From the NCBI GenBank assembly GCA_034506255.1, contig JAPDPX010000006.1, positions 310,001 through 374,000 on the forward strand: a DNA stretch of 64,000 nucleotides, written 5' to 3'. This DNA comes from a candidate division KSB1 bacterium (GTDB taxonomy: Bacteria > Zhuqueibacterota > Zhuqueibacteria > Zhuqueibacterales > Zhuqueibacteraceae). The notes beneath the pieces were generated by a model that did not search any database, was not told where the DNA came from, and saw only the letters and a list, made by a program, of their open reading frames with translations. Within the stretch, counting starts at the first letter, position 1. Each line of letters begins with the position of its first letter. The translations under genes were made by a program, and so were the position numbers. This document shows positions 9,026 to 19,300 of this stretch, in pieces.

Positions 9026-12000
9026 ATGCCTGACGACAAACCGGCACCGCGACGATGCGCGGTCGCAGGGCAATCAACCACGGTCGGTCAGTCGCAGGGG
9101 CTTCATGCCCCCGGCTGCTGCCGCCGCGGGAAAACACGCCAGCGGCGGCGCCCCGGTTTGCTGCCCGGCGCGCTGGTGCTCATGCTGCTTCTGCCGGGCA
9201 GCGATCTGCACGCACAACCCACCTGGCCGGCCGCGGCACGGCAACTCCTGCCCGTTTTGCAGGCCGTGTCCGATTCCACCAATCGTCTGTTGCATGAGAT
9301 CGGTGTGTGGCAGGCACAGGGCGGGCAATTGCGCGGCGCACAGCAGGCGCGCTGGGCGCTGTTGCTCGCCGGCCTGAATCAGGGCTATCAGCATTTGCTG
9401 ACTTTCTCCGATGACTGGGAATTCGCCCGCCGACTGCCACCGTCACAATTTGCCAGCCGTTTCGACACGGCGGCGGCGCGCACGCCCAGCCGGGCGTTGT
9501 TGGTGCACACCGGGATGCTTCGTCTGCTGCTGGCGGCCGATCGCGCGCTGTACGCCATGATCGACACGCTGCGCCGGAGCATCGGCAGTTCCCTGGCGCT
9601 GCAGCAGCGGCTCAATGAGGGCAATCGCGCCTTCGGCCTGCAATACGGCATCTTCGAAAGCATGACGGCTGCCTATTTCGACGCCAGCCGCCAGCGCCGC
9701 ACACGCAGCCGGTGGCGACAGTTGCACCATCGCCGCCGCACAGCGGGCAGAATCCTGCAGGACGGTGATCCGGCACTGCTGGCGGAGCTCGAGGCACTTT
9801 TGGCGGATCCGCGACTGTTGCAAATTGCCCGGCAAAACGAAATAGCGGCACGCGCGGCAGCAACGTGGGCCGCGGTTGCCGCGCTGCGGGCACCCAGCGC
9901 AGATTTGGCCAGCCGCACGCTGCACAATGCCTCACAATTCTTCGGCAACCTGGTGGGCACCACTCTCTTCCGCCTCGCCAGTCTGGCGGGCATCGGCGAA
10001 TGGCGCGGCCATGCCCTGCCCGCCATGCACCGCTACTACCCTTCACCAGACCAGCCGGCGGCTGCGGTTCATCCCGGGAAGGTGGAGGAGCTGGCAGCCG
10101 CGCTGCAGGCGGGTGACATCCTCTTCGAGAAAACGCGCTTCGCCATTACCGACAAGCTGATTCCGGGATACTTTGGACATGTCGCCATTTATCTTGAAAG
10201 CTATGAGGCCCTGCGTGCGCTCGGCATTTTCGAAACGGCTGAATTGCAGCAGGCGCTCAACGGCATGCCGCTGGTGGAGATCGAAGCCAAACTCGATGAT
10301 TGTGCGGCTGCCCTGCAGCACCTGGCGGACAAACCGGAATGGCTGCAACTCGCCGCACTGCGCCGGCGACTGGCCGGCGAAAGCTATCAGGGCCGGCCGC
10401 TCAATCCCCTGCTTTTCGAGGCGCTTTACCGTCTGCGCGACCGCCACGGCAACGTGATCGAGGCGTTGCGTGACGGTCAGACCCTGGCCCCTCATACCGG
10501 TGGCGTTACGCTCAACCGCTTCGAAGATTTTCTGCATGTCGATGACTTGGCCGCCGTCCGGCTGCGGCCGGAACAGCGCACGCGCCACACCCTGGCCCGC
10601 TTCCTGGCGCTGGCATTGTTGCAATATGGCAAGCCCTATGATTTTCGCTTCGACGTCAACACCCTCGATGCCATCGTGTGCAGCGAGCTGATCTATCACA
10701 GTTTCGTGGAGGTGAATTTTGCCACGGAGACCTCGCTCGGCTCCCGCACCATTTCGCCGGATCACGTGGCGCAACAGGCCGGCGTGGCCACCACGCTTGC
10801 CGGTCAGCGGTTGCAACCGCCCTTCGCGTTGCAACAGTGGCTGGTGCAGGCCATGCCGTTCTATCCCCTGCCGGCGGCACACGCCCGCAGCGATTCCCTG
10901 GTGCAGCGCGCCTTTATGGCCCATGTTCGTGAGCAGCAGGGCGGCTTGCAACTCCTGAGCGATCGTGAGCGACGGGAGTGGACGGCGTTGCAGGATTCCG
11001 CTGCGCGGTGGCGGGCGCGGGAGAGCGAGCGCCTGCGGCGTCTGCCGGTGCCTGCCACGGTGCGCTGGCAGCCCCCGGCCGAGGGGCGTGCGGTACAGCG
11101 GCGGCGCGTGAATTTCTATATCGCACTTGCGGAGGAGCTCGCGCACGCGCGCGCGGCGGGTGCCAGTGCGGCCGGGCTTGCTGCCCGGCAGACGCGCGCG
11201 TTGCTGCAATACGCGCGGCGCGACAGTGCCGGCCTGGCGCCGGCAGAGATGGCACGGCTGCTCGCGGATGACTTTGCCTCCTGGCAGGCCGGTGCCGCCT
11301 ATCGACCGGATTATCTCAACCTGCTCGGCGGTCCCGCACGTTTGGCATTGGCGGTGTTCGGGGCTGCCACGCTGCAACAAGACCAGGCCTTCGGTCGCGG
11401 TATCGGTTTGCGTCTGGCGGGCAACCATGAAGCGCCGCGTGTGGGCCTGGGTTTCACCCAGCACTACACCTTTCTGCCAGTCGAGCTGCTGCTGTTCGAC
11501 GATCGCGGCCGGGAGCGTCAACGGTGGCAGGGTGGCGCCAGCCTGGCGCGTCTGCAAAAAAACTACACGCACGGCGGCCATTTGGCACTGCAGGCGCTGC
11601 ACTGGCACAAATCCGCTTATGCCACCACTTTTGTGCCCTTCGCGCTGGCGGCGGGTGGTGACAAAGGTCCGCTGACCACGGCGCTGCATCTGGTTCGTCT
11701 TGGCAATGGCCATTACCGGGGCGGCCTCTATTTGGGAGAAATGATGCGGGTGGAATTGGGCGCGTGGGATTTTTATCACGGCCGGCGCGCCGGTGCGCTG
11801 GTGAATTTTCATTATGGCGCGCGGCTGCAATGCACTCTCGGCGCTTTCCGCGCTTTTGCCGAAGGCAGCCTGGGCGAGCGGCTGGGAGAGCTGGCGGCAC
11901 GGCGAACAGGGCGATCGGCCGCCTGGCCGGAAATGCGCGACTGGCGCTTCGGCCTGGAGTTGACCGGTTCGAATTTGTATCGCCCCACCCGTCACCGTCT

Positions 12001-12100
12001 CACCTTTTCGGTGCGGGAGGATCATGCACTTTTCCGCCGCGGCCGCGTGCACAGTGAGCGGCGGGTGCGTGTGCAGTATGAATGGTCGCTGAATGATTGA
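9026..12100 (+). CDS. Large exported permuted-papain (YiiX/YebB-like) protein with possible beta-barrel tail
   Basis: 1024 residues. A basic stretch and hydrophobic run at about 43-66 (LLPGALVLMLLLPG, then HAQ) form a signal peptide if the first ATG is used. Residues 90-350 are alpha-helical and unmatched. Residues 355-600 are a circularly permuted papain-like fold: AGDILFEKTRFAITDKLIPG, then GHVAIYLE with H385, and much later IVCSELIYHSF with C552, the His-before-Cys order of the YiiX/YaeF amidase group. The last 250 residues alternate Gly and aromatics (GIGLRLAGNHEAPRVGLGF; HLALQALHWHKSAYATTF) like outer-membrane strands. Starting 16 bases after the transferase gene, it is probably in the same operon. 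Role unknown; amide or thioester hydrolysis at the envelope is likely. Confidence 0.75.
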   Translation: MPDDKPAPRRCAVAGQSTTVGQSQGLHAPGCCRRGKTRQRRRPGLLPGALVLMLLLPGSDLHAQPTWPAAARQLLPVLQAVSDSTNRLLHEIGVWQAQGGQLRGAQQARWALLLAGLNQGYQHLLTFSDDWEFARRLPPSQFASRFDTAAARTPSRALLVHTGMLRLLLAADRALYAMIDTLRRSIGSSLALQQRLNEGNRAFGLQYGIFESMTAAYFDASRQRRTRSRWRQLHHRRRTAGRILQDGDPALLAELEALLADPRLLQIARQNEIAARAAATWAAVAALRAPSADLASRTLHNASQFFGNLVGTTLFRLASLAGIGEWRGHALPAMHRYYPSPDQPAAAVHPGKVEELAAALQAGDILFEKTRFAITDKLIPGYFGHVAIYLESYEALRALGIFETAELQQALNGMPLVEIEAKLDDCAAALQHLADKPEWLQLAALRRRLAGESYQGRPLNPLLFEALYRLRDRHGNVIEALRDGQTLAPHTGGVTLNRFEDFLHVDDLAAVRLRPEQRTRHTLARFLALALLQYGKPYDFRFDVNTLDAIVCSELIYHSFVEVNFATETSLGSRTISPDHVAQQAGVATTLAGQRLQPPFALQQWLVQAMPFYPLPAAHARSDSLVQRAFMAHVREQQGGLQLLSDRERREWTALQDSAARWRARESERLRRLPVPATVRWQPPAEGRAVQRRRVNFYIALAEELAHARAAGASAAGLAARQTRALLQYARRDSAGLAPAEMARLLADDFASWQAGAAYRPDYLNLLGGPARLALAVFGAATLQQDQAFGRGIGLRLAGNHEAPRVGLGFTQHYTFLPVELLLFDDRGRERQRWQGGASLARLQKNYTHGGHLALQALHWHKSAYATTFVPFALAAGGDKGPLTTALHLVRLGNGHYRGGLYLGEMMRVELGAWDFYHGRRAGALVNFHYGARLQCTLGAFRAFAEGSLGERLGELAARRTGRSAAWPEMRDWRFGLELTGSNLYRPTRHRLTFSVREDHALFRRGRVHSERRVRVQYEWSLND

Positions 12101-12597
12101 GCGTTGCCCTTCGTGAAAGTGGGATGCGAAGTGGGGGGAAGCAATGCTTTGCTGGAGGGCGTGCCCGCCGGGCCATCCTTTTCAGGGGAATTGACACCAC
12201 TCAGTCACCTTCCGCCCTCCTGTCCTGCCAAACACTTCCCCCTCTCTTGCGAATATTCGGCAAGCCTGAATTGGTGCTTGTCGGAAAACGTTCCCTCCGG
12301 CTGGGCCGAAGGGTACGCAACGCCAAGGGTGAGCACTTCGCGAAAATTGTCAGGCAATGGCCAGACCGTTGCAGAATCACATTGCAGAAACAGGTTGCCG
12401 GACGGCACAGGGCTTGCCCAACCAGCAGATGACCGGCGTCAGCCCGGTCGTCAGTCACCATTCCACAGGGAATTAGCACAAGCGCTGGCTGTCATGATGG
12501 TAATTGCCGCCGAATTTGTAATACAAGGAATCACGGCGGCGAGGCGAGCCAGCCCGGCAGGCTCCTTCATCGTCACCTTCGTTGAAAGGATTTCACC
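12101..12597. other. Non-coding gap
   Basis: About 500 bases with no credible gene. Short frames on both strands have no recognisable domains. GCCGCC preceded by GTAATT at 12500-12511 partly resembles the -10/GCCGCC sites elsewhere, but the matching -35 (CACAAG) is poor. Confidence 0.55.
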
Positions 12598-14133
12598 ATG
12601 TTTTCCCGCCCATTGGCGCGGGCAGGATGGCCCGTCACCTTCTTGCTGCTGTGTTTCTCTTTTCCGTTACAGGCACAATTCGAAATCCGGCCTTATGTGC
12701 AAAATACTTCCACGAGCAAAGCCGTGGTGATTTGGTACACCAGCGAGAGCCAGCCGGGGTTTTTGCGCTATGGCCGGGAGATGGGGCAATGGCTCAACAC
12801 GTTGCGGACACCAGCCGGCACGCTCCATCGTGTCGAGCTCACCAATCTCAATTCCAACACCAAATATTTTTATGAGGTCGGCTCCGACAACACTGTTTTT
12901 GCCGGTGGTGAGGCCTATTTCTTCCGCACCCATCCCAAGCCGGGCGCGCGCGTGCCGTTCCGCTTTTTTGCCTTTGGCGATTTCGGCGACGGCTCCGACA
13001 CGCAACAGGCCACCGCGGCACAACTGCTCAAGCAGGATCCCCGCCATCAGTTCGCCCTGCTGCTGGGCGACATCATCTACAGCAGCGGCGCGCGCGACAA
13101 ATATTTGGTCAACTACTTCCCGGTGTATCAGGACATCATCCGCCACAGCGCCTGGTGGCCGACGCTGGGCAATCACGACATCAAATCCAACAACGGTGCC
13201 GCTTATTTCGAATTCTTCGAAACACCGGCCAACAATCCACGAAAGGTCGAAAATTATTATTCCTTCGACTACGCCAACGCCCACATGGTCTCGCTCGATG
13301 ATGAGCTGCATTTCTCCGGCAACAACCTGCAACAGCAACTGGACTGGGTGAGGAGGGATCTGGCGGACGCCCAAAGTCGCGGCCAGCAATGGCTGATTGT
13401 GATGTGGCACAAGCCGCCCTACAGCGCCGGCACGCACGGCGATGACCAGGATATCCAGAAATATTTCGTGCCGATCATGGACGAATACGGCGTCGATCTG
13501 GTGCTGTGCGGCCATTCCCATGTCGCCGAGCGTTCGTTTCTGCTCAGCAACCACCGCATTGTGAACAGGGATCTGAACCGCTATCCCAAGGACGGGTTCA
13601 AACCCGGCACGATCTATGTCGTCTCCGGCGCGGGCGGCAAAACCGGCGGCGTCGATCCGCACCCGCTCATGGGTTTTCAGCTCGGCAACGTCACCGGCTT
13701 CGAGAGCATTTACATCAACGGCGATACGTTGATCGGTGAATGGCTCAACGACAAGGGCGAACGGAAGGATCGTTTCGTCATGCTCAAGAGCGGCAGCGGC
13801 CGGCCCACGCTGGTGGCGGTCGACGACGAGGCGATCACGCCCGGCCGGTTCGCGATTCATTACCCCAATCCCTTTCACGCCAGCGCGCCGGGAGCGGGAT
13901 TGCACATTCGCTTCAGCATCACCAGCCCGGCACCGGTGCATGCCGCGGTGTACGACATGCTCGGCCGTGAGCTGGCGCGTCTGAGCAACGGCGAGATCCG
14001 TGCCGCAGGCGAACATGAACTGCGCTGGGATGGCCGCGATGCCAACGGCCGGGTTGCAGCCCGCGGTGTTTACTTCTATCGTGTACAGGCCGGCAACCGC
14101 GCGCATTCGGCCAAGGTGTTGGTGCTCCCCTGA
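12598..14133 (+). CDS. Secreted metallophosphoesterase with FN3-like N-domain and FlgD-type C-domain
   Basis: 511 residues. Signal peptide to about residue 26 (LLLCFSFPLQAQ). Residues 27-100 resemble the fibronectin-like N-domain of purple acid phosphatases (VVIWYTSESQPGFLRYG). The calcineurin-like catalytic domain has all metal motifs: GDFGDG at 127-132, LLGDIIYS, GNHD at 191-194, VMWHKPPYSAGTHG, and GHSH at 305-308. Residues 420-511 are a FlgD-like Ig fold (YPNPFHAS, YDMLGRELARL, LRWDGRDANGR, ARGVYFYRVQ) used as an outer-membrane secretion or anchoring tag. It most likely releases phosphate from organic esters outside the cell. A strong terminator follows at 14180. Confidence 0.9.
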   Translation: MFSRPLARAGWPVTFLLLCFSFPLQAQFEIRPYVQNTSTSKAVVIWYTSESQPGFLRYGREMGQWLNTLRTPAGTLHRVELTNLNSNTKYFYEVGSDNTVFAGGEAYFFRTHPKPGARVPFRFFAFGDFGDGSDTQQATAAQLLKQDPRHQFALLLGDIIYSSGARDKYLVNYFPVYQDIIRHSAWWPTLGNHDIKSNNGAAYFEFFETPANNPRKVENYYSFDYANAHMVSLDDELHFSGNNLQQQLDWVRRDLADAQSRGQQWLIVMWHKPPYSAGTHGDDQDIQKYFVPIMDEYGVDLVLCGHSHVAERSFLLSNHRIVNRDLNRYPKDGFKPGTIYVVSGAGGKTGGVDPHPLMGFQLGNVTGFESIYINGDTLIGEWLNDKGERKDRFVMLKSGSGRPTLVAVDDEAITPGRFAIHYPNPFHASAPGAGLHIRFSITSPAPVHAAVYDMLGRELARLSNGEIRAAGEHELRWDGRDANGRVAARGVYFYRVQAGNRAHSAKVLVLP

Positions 14134-14179
14134 CCGGTCGCAGACTTTCGACACAACGCCCCATCCTCCTCAACACACA

Positions 14180-14222
14180 AAAAGGCTCGCGGCCCGAAGA
14201 TTCGGGTGGCGAGCCTTTTGCT
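14180..14222. terminator. Bidirectional intrinsic terminator
   Basis: AAAGGCTCGC and GCGAGCCTTTT pair, with an inner CCCGAA/TTCGGG stem. It lies between two convergent genes ending at 14133 and 14281. The A-run on one side and TTTTGCTTTTT on the other give a U-tract for either strand. Confidence 0.85.
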
Positions 14223-14280
14223 TTTTCTCCGGTAAAACGCCGCCGCCACGGCGCAGGCTGCCGCACGTGCCGGCGCCGGT

Positions 14281-15630
14281 TTATTCATCGTCGTCTCCGG
14301 ACTTTTCCTTCTCGCCCGCCGGGCAGCAGCGATATTCCCGCGATTTCTCCAGCAGCTCGATCTGCTTCTTGAGCAGCTCGTTCTCCAGGCGCTTGCGTTC
14401 GAGCGAGAGCTGAATCTCGCGCTCGACCGCCGGCTCGCAAATGTCGCACTCATCCAAACAGCCCTTGACGATCACGCCGGGGGTCGGCAGCGAAGAGCGC
14501 GATTCGAAGGAAAGCTGGAGCTTGGCTTCCGGCGCAATGTCACCACCCACTTTGTCCAACAAACCTTCTTTCACCAATTCCTGATCGACTTGTTGCAACG
14601 CCTGGGCGCGGACTTCCGGGCTGAACGGTTCTTCCGCCGGCAGGGTGGCTGCCAAAACTGTCGCCCGGCTCGCGAAACCGGCGGTACGCTGCCCGCGAAA
14701 CTCGAAGGCGAAGTTGCGCTCGGCCAACACACTGGCCCGCGCCGCGTTTTCGAGCTCCAGCCGTTTGGCGTCGGTGGCGCGCACGCTCTCCGGCAGAGCG
14801 GTCACGCCGGTGCGCGGAATGGGCAGGTTGGGGCTGACGCGGCTGTTGTCCAACGGATCGATGACACGGCGGGTGATGGCCTCGATCTCGAATTTCACCG
14901 TTTGGATACGGTTGATCTGATAAAACAAAAAAGTAATGGCGCGGCAGCGGTTGGGGTTGGAGAACTCGCGCGAGGCCGATTCGAAATGATCCTGCGTTTC
15001 GCCCTCACTGTGAGTGCGATTGGAGACTTCCCCGATCGAAACCGAACTGGCGGCGCGGGTGGCCAGCTCCGAACGGGAATGCGAGGCTTGCGCGTGGCGC
15101 TTCAATTCCTGCGCAAAGGTGTTGATCGAACTGGCATTGTAGGAGCCGCTGGCATTGGCCTCCCCGCCCCACAGCGAAGTCAGACCGGCATCGGCGTGAC
15201 CTTCGAAGGCGCCCTGCGATTGATGGGTGTCGGTGGCGTTCTGGTTGACGCTGACGTCGTTCATCGATTGCGCCACCATGTTCATGTAAACGCGTGATTC
15301 CGCCATCTGGGTGTGACGATAGCTCAGCTTGCTCTCGCTGTCGAAACTGAAACGTGTGCGGCGATCCTGTGAGAACAGTCTCACTTTTTCGCCGGGCAGC
15401 AGCGTGGTGGAATACACCAAATCGCCGAGCGCGAGCGGGCCGTCGCAGCGTTCGAAGCGGGCGCGCAGGGTCACTTCCACCGGCACGATCAGCCGGCGGT
15501 CATTGACGATCACCTCCGTGTTGCGCGTGAGGCGGTAGGCAAAGCGCATCACATCGCACACCGGTTCGGTTTCCAGGTCAGGGCAGCAGGGGATTTTGGA
15601 GGCCGGGATAAGATCTTTGGTGTGGGCCAT
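14281..15630 (-). CDS. Conserved-looking protein of unknown function with three Cys clusters
   Basis: 449 residues from the ATG at 15630; a second ATG at 15639 is possible, and AAAGG lies 10 bases before the first. No signal peptide or membrane segment. Near the N-terminus are PCCPDLETEPVC and the polar block FAYRLTRNTEVIVNDRRLIV. LGDLVYSTTLLPGEKVRLFS then leads into a long stretch rich in Ser, Asn, Gln, Ala and His (about 100-215), then a helical region. The C-terminus has GCLDECDICEPA, a coiled-coil (LSLERKRLENELLKKQIELL) and a last CC pair before an acidic tail (GDDDE). The Cys groups could bind metal or form disulfides. I do not recognise the family. It stands alone, ending at a shared terminator. 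Confidence 0.7.
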   Translation of the reverse strand: MAHTKDLIPASKIPCCPDLETEPVCDVMRFAYRLTRNTEVIVNDRRLIVPVEVTLRARFERCDGPLALGDLVYSTTLLPGEKVRLFSQDRRTRFSFDSESKLSYRHTQMAESRVYMNMVAQSMNDVSVNQNATDTHQSQGAFEGHADAGLTSLWGGEANASGSYNASSINTFAQELKRHAQASHSRSELATRAASSVSIGEVSNRTHSEGETQDHFESASREFSNPNRCRAITFLFYQINRIQTVKFEIEAITRRVIDPLDNSRVSPNLPIPRTGVTALPESVRATDAKRLELENAARASVLAERNFAFEFRGQRTAGFASRATVLAATLPAEEPFSPEVRAQALQQVDQELVKEGLLDKVGGDIAPEAKLQLSFESRSSLPTPGVIVKGCLDECDICEPAVEREIQLSLERKRLENELLKKQIELLEKSREYRCCPAGEKEKSGDDDE

Positions 15631-15639
15631 GGTGGTCAT

Positions 15640-16360
15640 ACCTTTACATTGAGAATTGTTTGTGAAAATGTGGGTTGGACAAGGCCGGACAAATTTGAAT
15701 GCGCCACGGCGAAGCAGCCCTCCGCAGAGACAACGAGACCAATGTCGCAGTGTTTTTCTCCGGCCAACAAAATAGATGCCGCCAGATCTCCGATTTCTCA
15801 TGACATTTTTGTCACAAGTCAGTTTTGCGGACAGACCGTTCCCAAACCGTGCAATGTCTCAAAAGAGACGCAGGTGGTGCGCGTCGCGCCGGCTGGGGTG
15901 TGCCTGGGGGGTTGTTTGCGGGGACGGCAATTGCCATGAAATCAACTGGCAAACACCGCGGTGGCAGGAAAAAGAAGAGAAGGGGGATGAAGAGGTGCGG
16001 GGGGAGCGAGGTGGCGCAGCATTTGCGATTTGCCGCGCCCATCGCCGGCGGCTCATCCGGCTTTGCCACGGAGAGTTTGACGGGAAGCACCGCCGCGAGA
16101 TCATGCCTTCCGGGAGTCAAGGGACTCTGATTCCTCTTTAATCTTAATCATTCATCTCGATTTAATCAACATCACCTGCCCCTGACGCAGGCTTTTTGTC
16201 TGCCTGCAGACGGGCAGACTGCGCCATGCACTTGCAACGCAGAACTCCTGTCTGCAATCCAGGCGGAAAGCCCGCGTTCTGAGATTCATCCTGCCCGACA
16301 GGTTGAAGCTTGCGGGTTGACCTCTGAGGCCACCAGTTTTTACAAGAGAGGGAAACACGT
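15640..16360. other. Non-coding divergent gap
   Basis: About 720 bases between two divergent starts. Short frames on both strands are rich in Arg and lack domains. A small hairpin, GTCTGCC/GGCAGAC, lies at 16198-16219. The RBS GAGAGGGA for the downstream gene is at about 16346. I see no RNA gene. Confidence 0.55.
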
Positions 16361-19300
16361 ATGTTTCACGAGGTCTGGCGCGGCGCCTGCCGCCGGGCAA
16401 TTCTGTTCAGCCTGGGTTTTCTGCCGGCAGCACCCGCCCTGTTATCCCAAACTTTACCCGCACCTCACGTCGATTCCCTGCGGCAGGCCATGCAACTGCC
16501 CGAGGCGGTGACGGTGCGCTGGGCGACCAGCCACAACAGCGTGGATACCATCCACGTCAGCGATGATTTCAACCGGCCGGAAATCGGCGAGCATTGGACC
16601 TATGACAAACGTTACTGGGCGATCAAAGACGGCGAACTGGTGCTCACGCCCGCGGCCATCTACGGCTGGCGCTATCTGGCACTGTTCGAGCCGGTGTTCA
16701 ACAAACCCGGCCTGAACGTGTACTCGGTTTCCTATCGCTGGGGCCGGCAGGCGGATTCCATCGGCATCAAAGAGGGGGCGCATGCCTTGATGATCGACAC
16801 TCTCGCCACCATCGGCAGCGGTTACTGGCTGTGGCACCGCACCAACTGGCACGAAGTCTGGCTGTGGATTATTCGCTATGGCACCTGGGAATACACCTGG
16901 CGACAGGGCAAGCGTGTCGACCAACAGCAGGCAAAAGTTCCCAACCCCAAAGCAGGTGACGTGGTAAAAGCCGTCATTCGCAATCGTCCCGAGGCCGTCT
17001 ATTTTGATTACTACGTCAATGACCGTCTCGACGCCACCTGCGCGGACACCAGCAAGGAATTTGCCCTCAACAATCGGTGGTATGTGGGAGTGTTCATTCA
17101 CGGCGAGCAGCTCAACAACCAAGTCGATGACTTTACCGTCTCCTGGCTGCAAGTCGATCAAATTGCGCCGGCGGCAGTGACGGATTTGCACGGCGTGGAC
17201 AGCACCTCCTCCGCGCTCACCCTCGAATGGCGCGCACCCGGCGACAACAATTGGGACGGCCAAGCCGAACGCTATGAAATTCGCTATTCGACCGCGCCCA
17301 TCACCAGCGGGAACTTTTCCGCCGCACAATTGCTGCCGACTCCACCGGTGCCCAACCGTGGCGGCGAGGTGCAACGCGTGCGCCTGGAGGGTTTGCTGCC
17401 TTATCAAACCTACTACGTCGCGCTGCGCGCCTTCGATGAAACCGGCCGGGCCGGCGGCCTCTCCAACGTTGCCCAATTGCGCACGCGCGGTGACGGCATA
17501 GCCAGCAAACTGCTGCTCGCCGCTGGCTGCCATCAAAACGGGGAAGCAGGCCAGACTCTGCCGCAGCCGCTGGGCGTGCAGGTGACCGACCGCTTTGGTG
17601 CGCCGGTCAGCGGCTTCGCCGTGCAGTTCACGGTCATTGCCGGCAATGGCAATCTGCAGGGCCAGGCCAGGCGCACGGTTTTGACCGATGCCCAGGGCTA
17701 TGCCCGCACCACCTGGACGCTCGGCCCCACCCCCGGCACCAACGAAGTCGAGATTCGCGCCGACGGCTTGAGCGGTTCACCCGCACGCTGCGTGGTCACT
17801 GCCACCACGGGCAGTCTGACGCAGGCCAGCATTGTCAGCGGCGCCCGGCAGATGGTCTCCGCCGGCCAGCCTTCCGCCCCGCTGGTGGCACGCTTCAGCG
17901 ATGATTTTGGCAATGGCATTGTCGGCCACGCAGTACAGTTTGCCATTCTCACCGGCGGCGGACACTTCGCCAATGGCCAGACCATGGTGCAAACCGTGAC
18001 CGATGCCAACGGTACCGCGACGGCGACGTGCCTGGCGGGTGAGGTGTACGGTGACTCCACGGTGGTTGTCGCCTCGCCGGCGGCCAGCACCACACCGGCA
18101 GTGCAATTTCTCATCAAAACGGCAGCGCCGGATTCGATGGCTGTTGCCGGCGGGGACCAGCAAACCGCTTTCGCGGGCACGACGTTGCCGGAGCCGCTCA
18201 GCGTGCAGGTGTTCGACGCCAACGGCCTGCCAGCCGGGAATTTCAGCGTCACCTTTCGCATTGTCTCCGGCGGCGGCAGGCTCAACCATGACACCACCCA
18301 AGTCCGCGTGCGCACCGATTCCAGCGGCGTGGCGCGCGTGAGGTGGACGCTGGGCAAACTCGCCGGCAGCCAGCAGGTCAACGCCAGGGCGGAATTCAAA
18401 GGCGTGAAGCTGCGGCATTCGCCACTCGCCTTTCATGCCACGGCCAAACCAGTAGTGATCAGTCCCACGCTCTCACATCTCAGCGTGAGCCCGCAAACCG
18501 GCCTGCCGGCCGACAGTCAGGCGGTGGCAACGATCACCGTGACGCTGCGCAATGAACTCAACCAACTCGTCAGCGGCCAGGCGGTGCGCGTGACGGTGTC
18601 CGGGCAGCACAACCTGCTTGCGCCCGCCAGCGGGCTGACGGATGCCAATGGCACAGCGGTGTTCCGACTGCGTTCGTGGCGTGCCGGTCGCAAAACGGTG
18701 GCGGCCTATCTGCGGTCACCGGCATTGAAACTGGCGGACAGCGTGCAGGTGGAGTTTGTGGCGTTGCCGGCGGTGTCGTTTGAGAAGGCAGGAGGAGATC
18801 AACAAAGCGGTGCGATCAATCAACTGCTGGCGCTGCCGGTGGCGGTGCGCCTGCACGACAAACTCGGCAATCCCCCGCAGCCCACGGCGGTGAAATTCGA
18901 GGTGACGGCGGGCGGCGGCAGTATTCTCGCCAACGGCAGTGGCCTCGTGTTCTCGGACAGCAATGGCATCGCACAAGCACGCTGGCGGTTGGGGCCGTCA
19001 TTGGGCTTCAACCGCCTCAACGTCAGTGTGCCCGGCCTGGCCGCACCGGTGCTCACCTTCACGGCGCTGGCGTTGATCACGGCAGTGGAGGAGCCGGCTG
19101 CCGGTCATGTGCCGGTGCAATTTGCCTTGTGGCAGAATCAGCCCAATCCCTTCAATCCGGAAACCAACATTCCTTTTGACTTGCCCGAAGCGGCGCTGGT
19201 GCGGCTGGAATTGTATGACATGAACGGCAGGCTGGTGAGAGTGTTGGCGGAGGAGGAGAGACCGGCAGGCGCACACGTGTTGCGCTGGGACGGCCGTGAC

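Noticed and set aside
12201..12479. A 92-codon minus frame before the metallophosphoesterase.
   Set aside because: Cys and Arg rich, no domain, no ribosome site.
16317..16346. TTGACC with TTACAA 17 bases on, before the Ig-repeat gene.
   Set aside because: The predicted start would fall on the ribosome site, leaving too short a leader.
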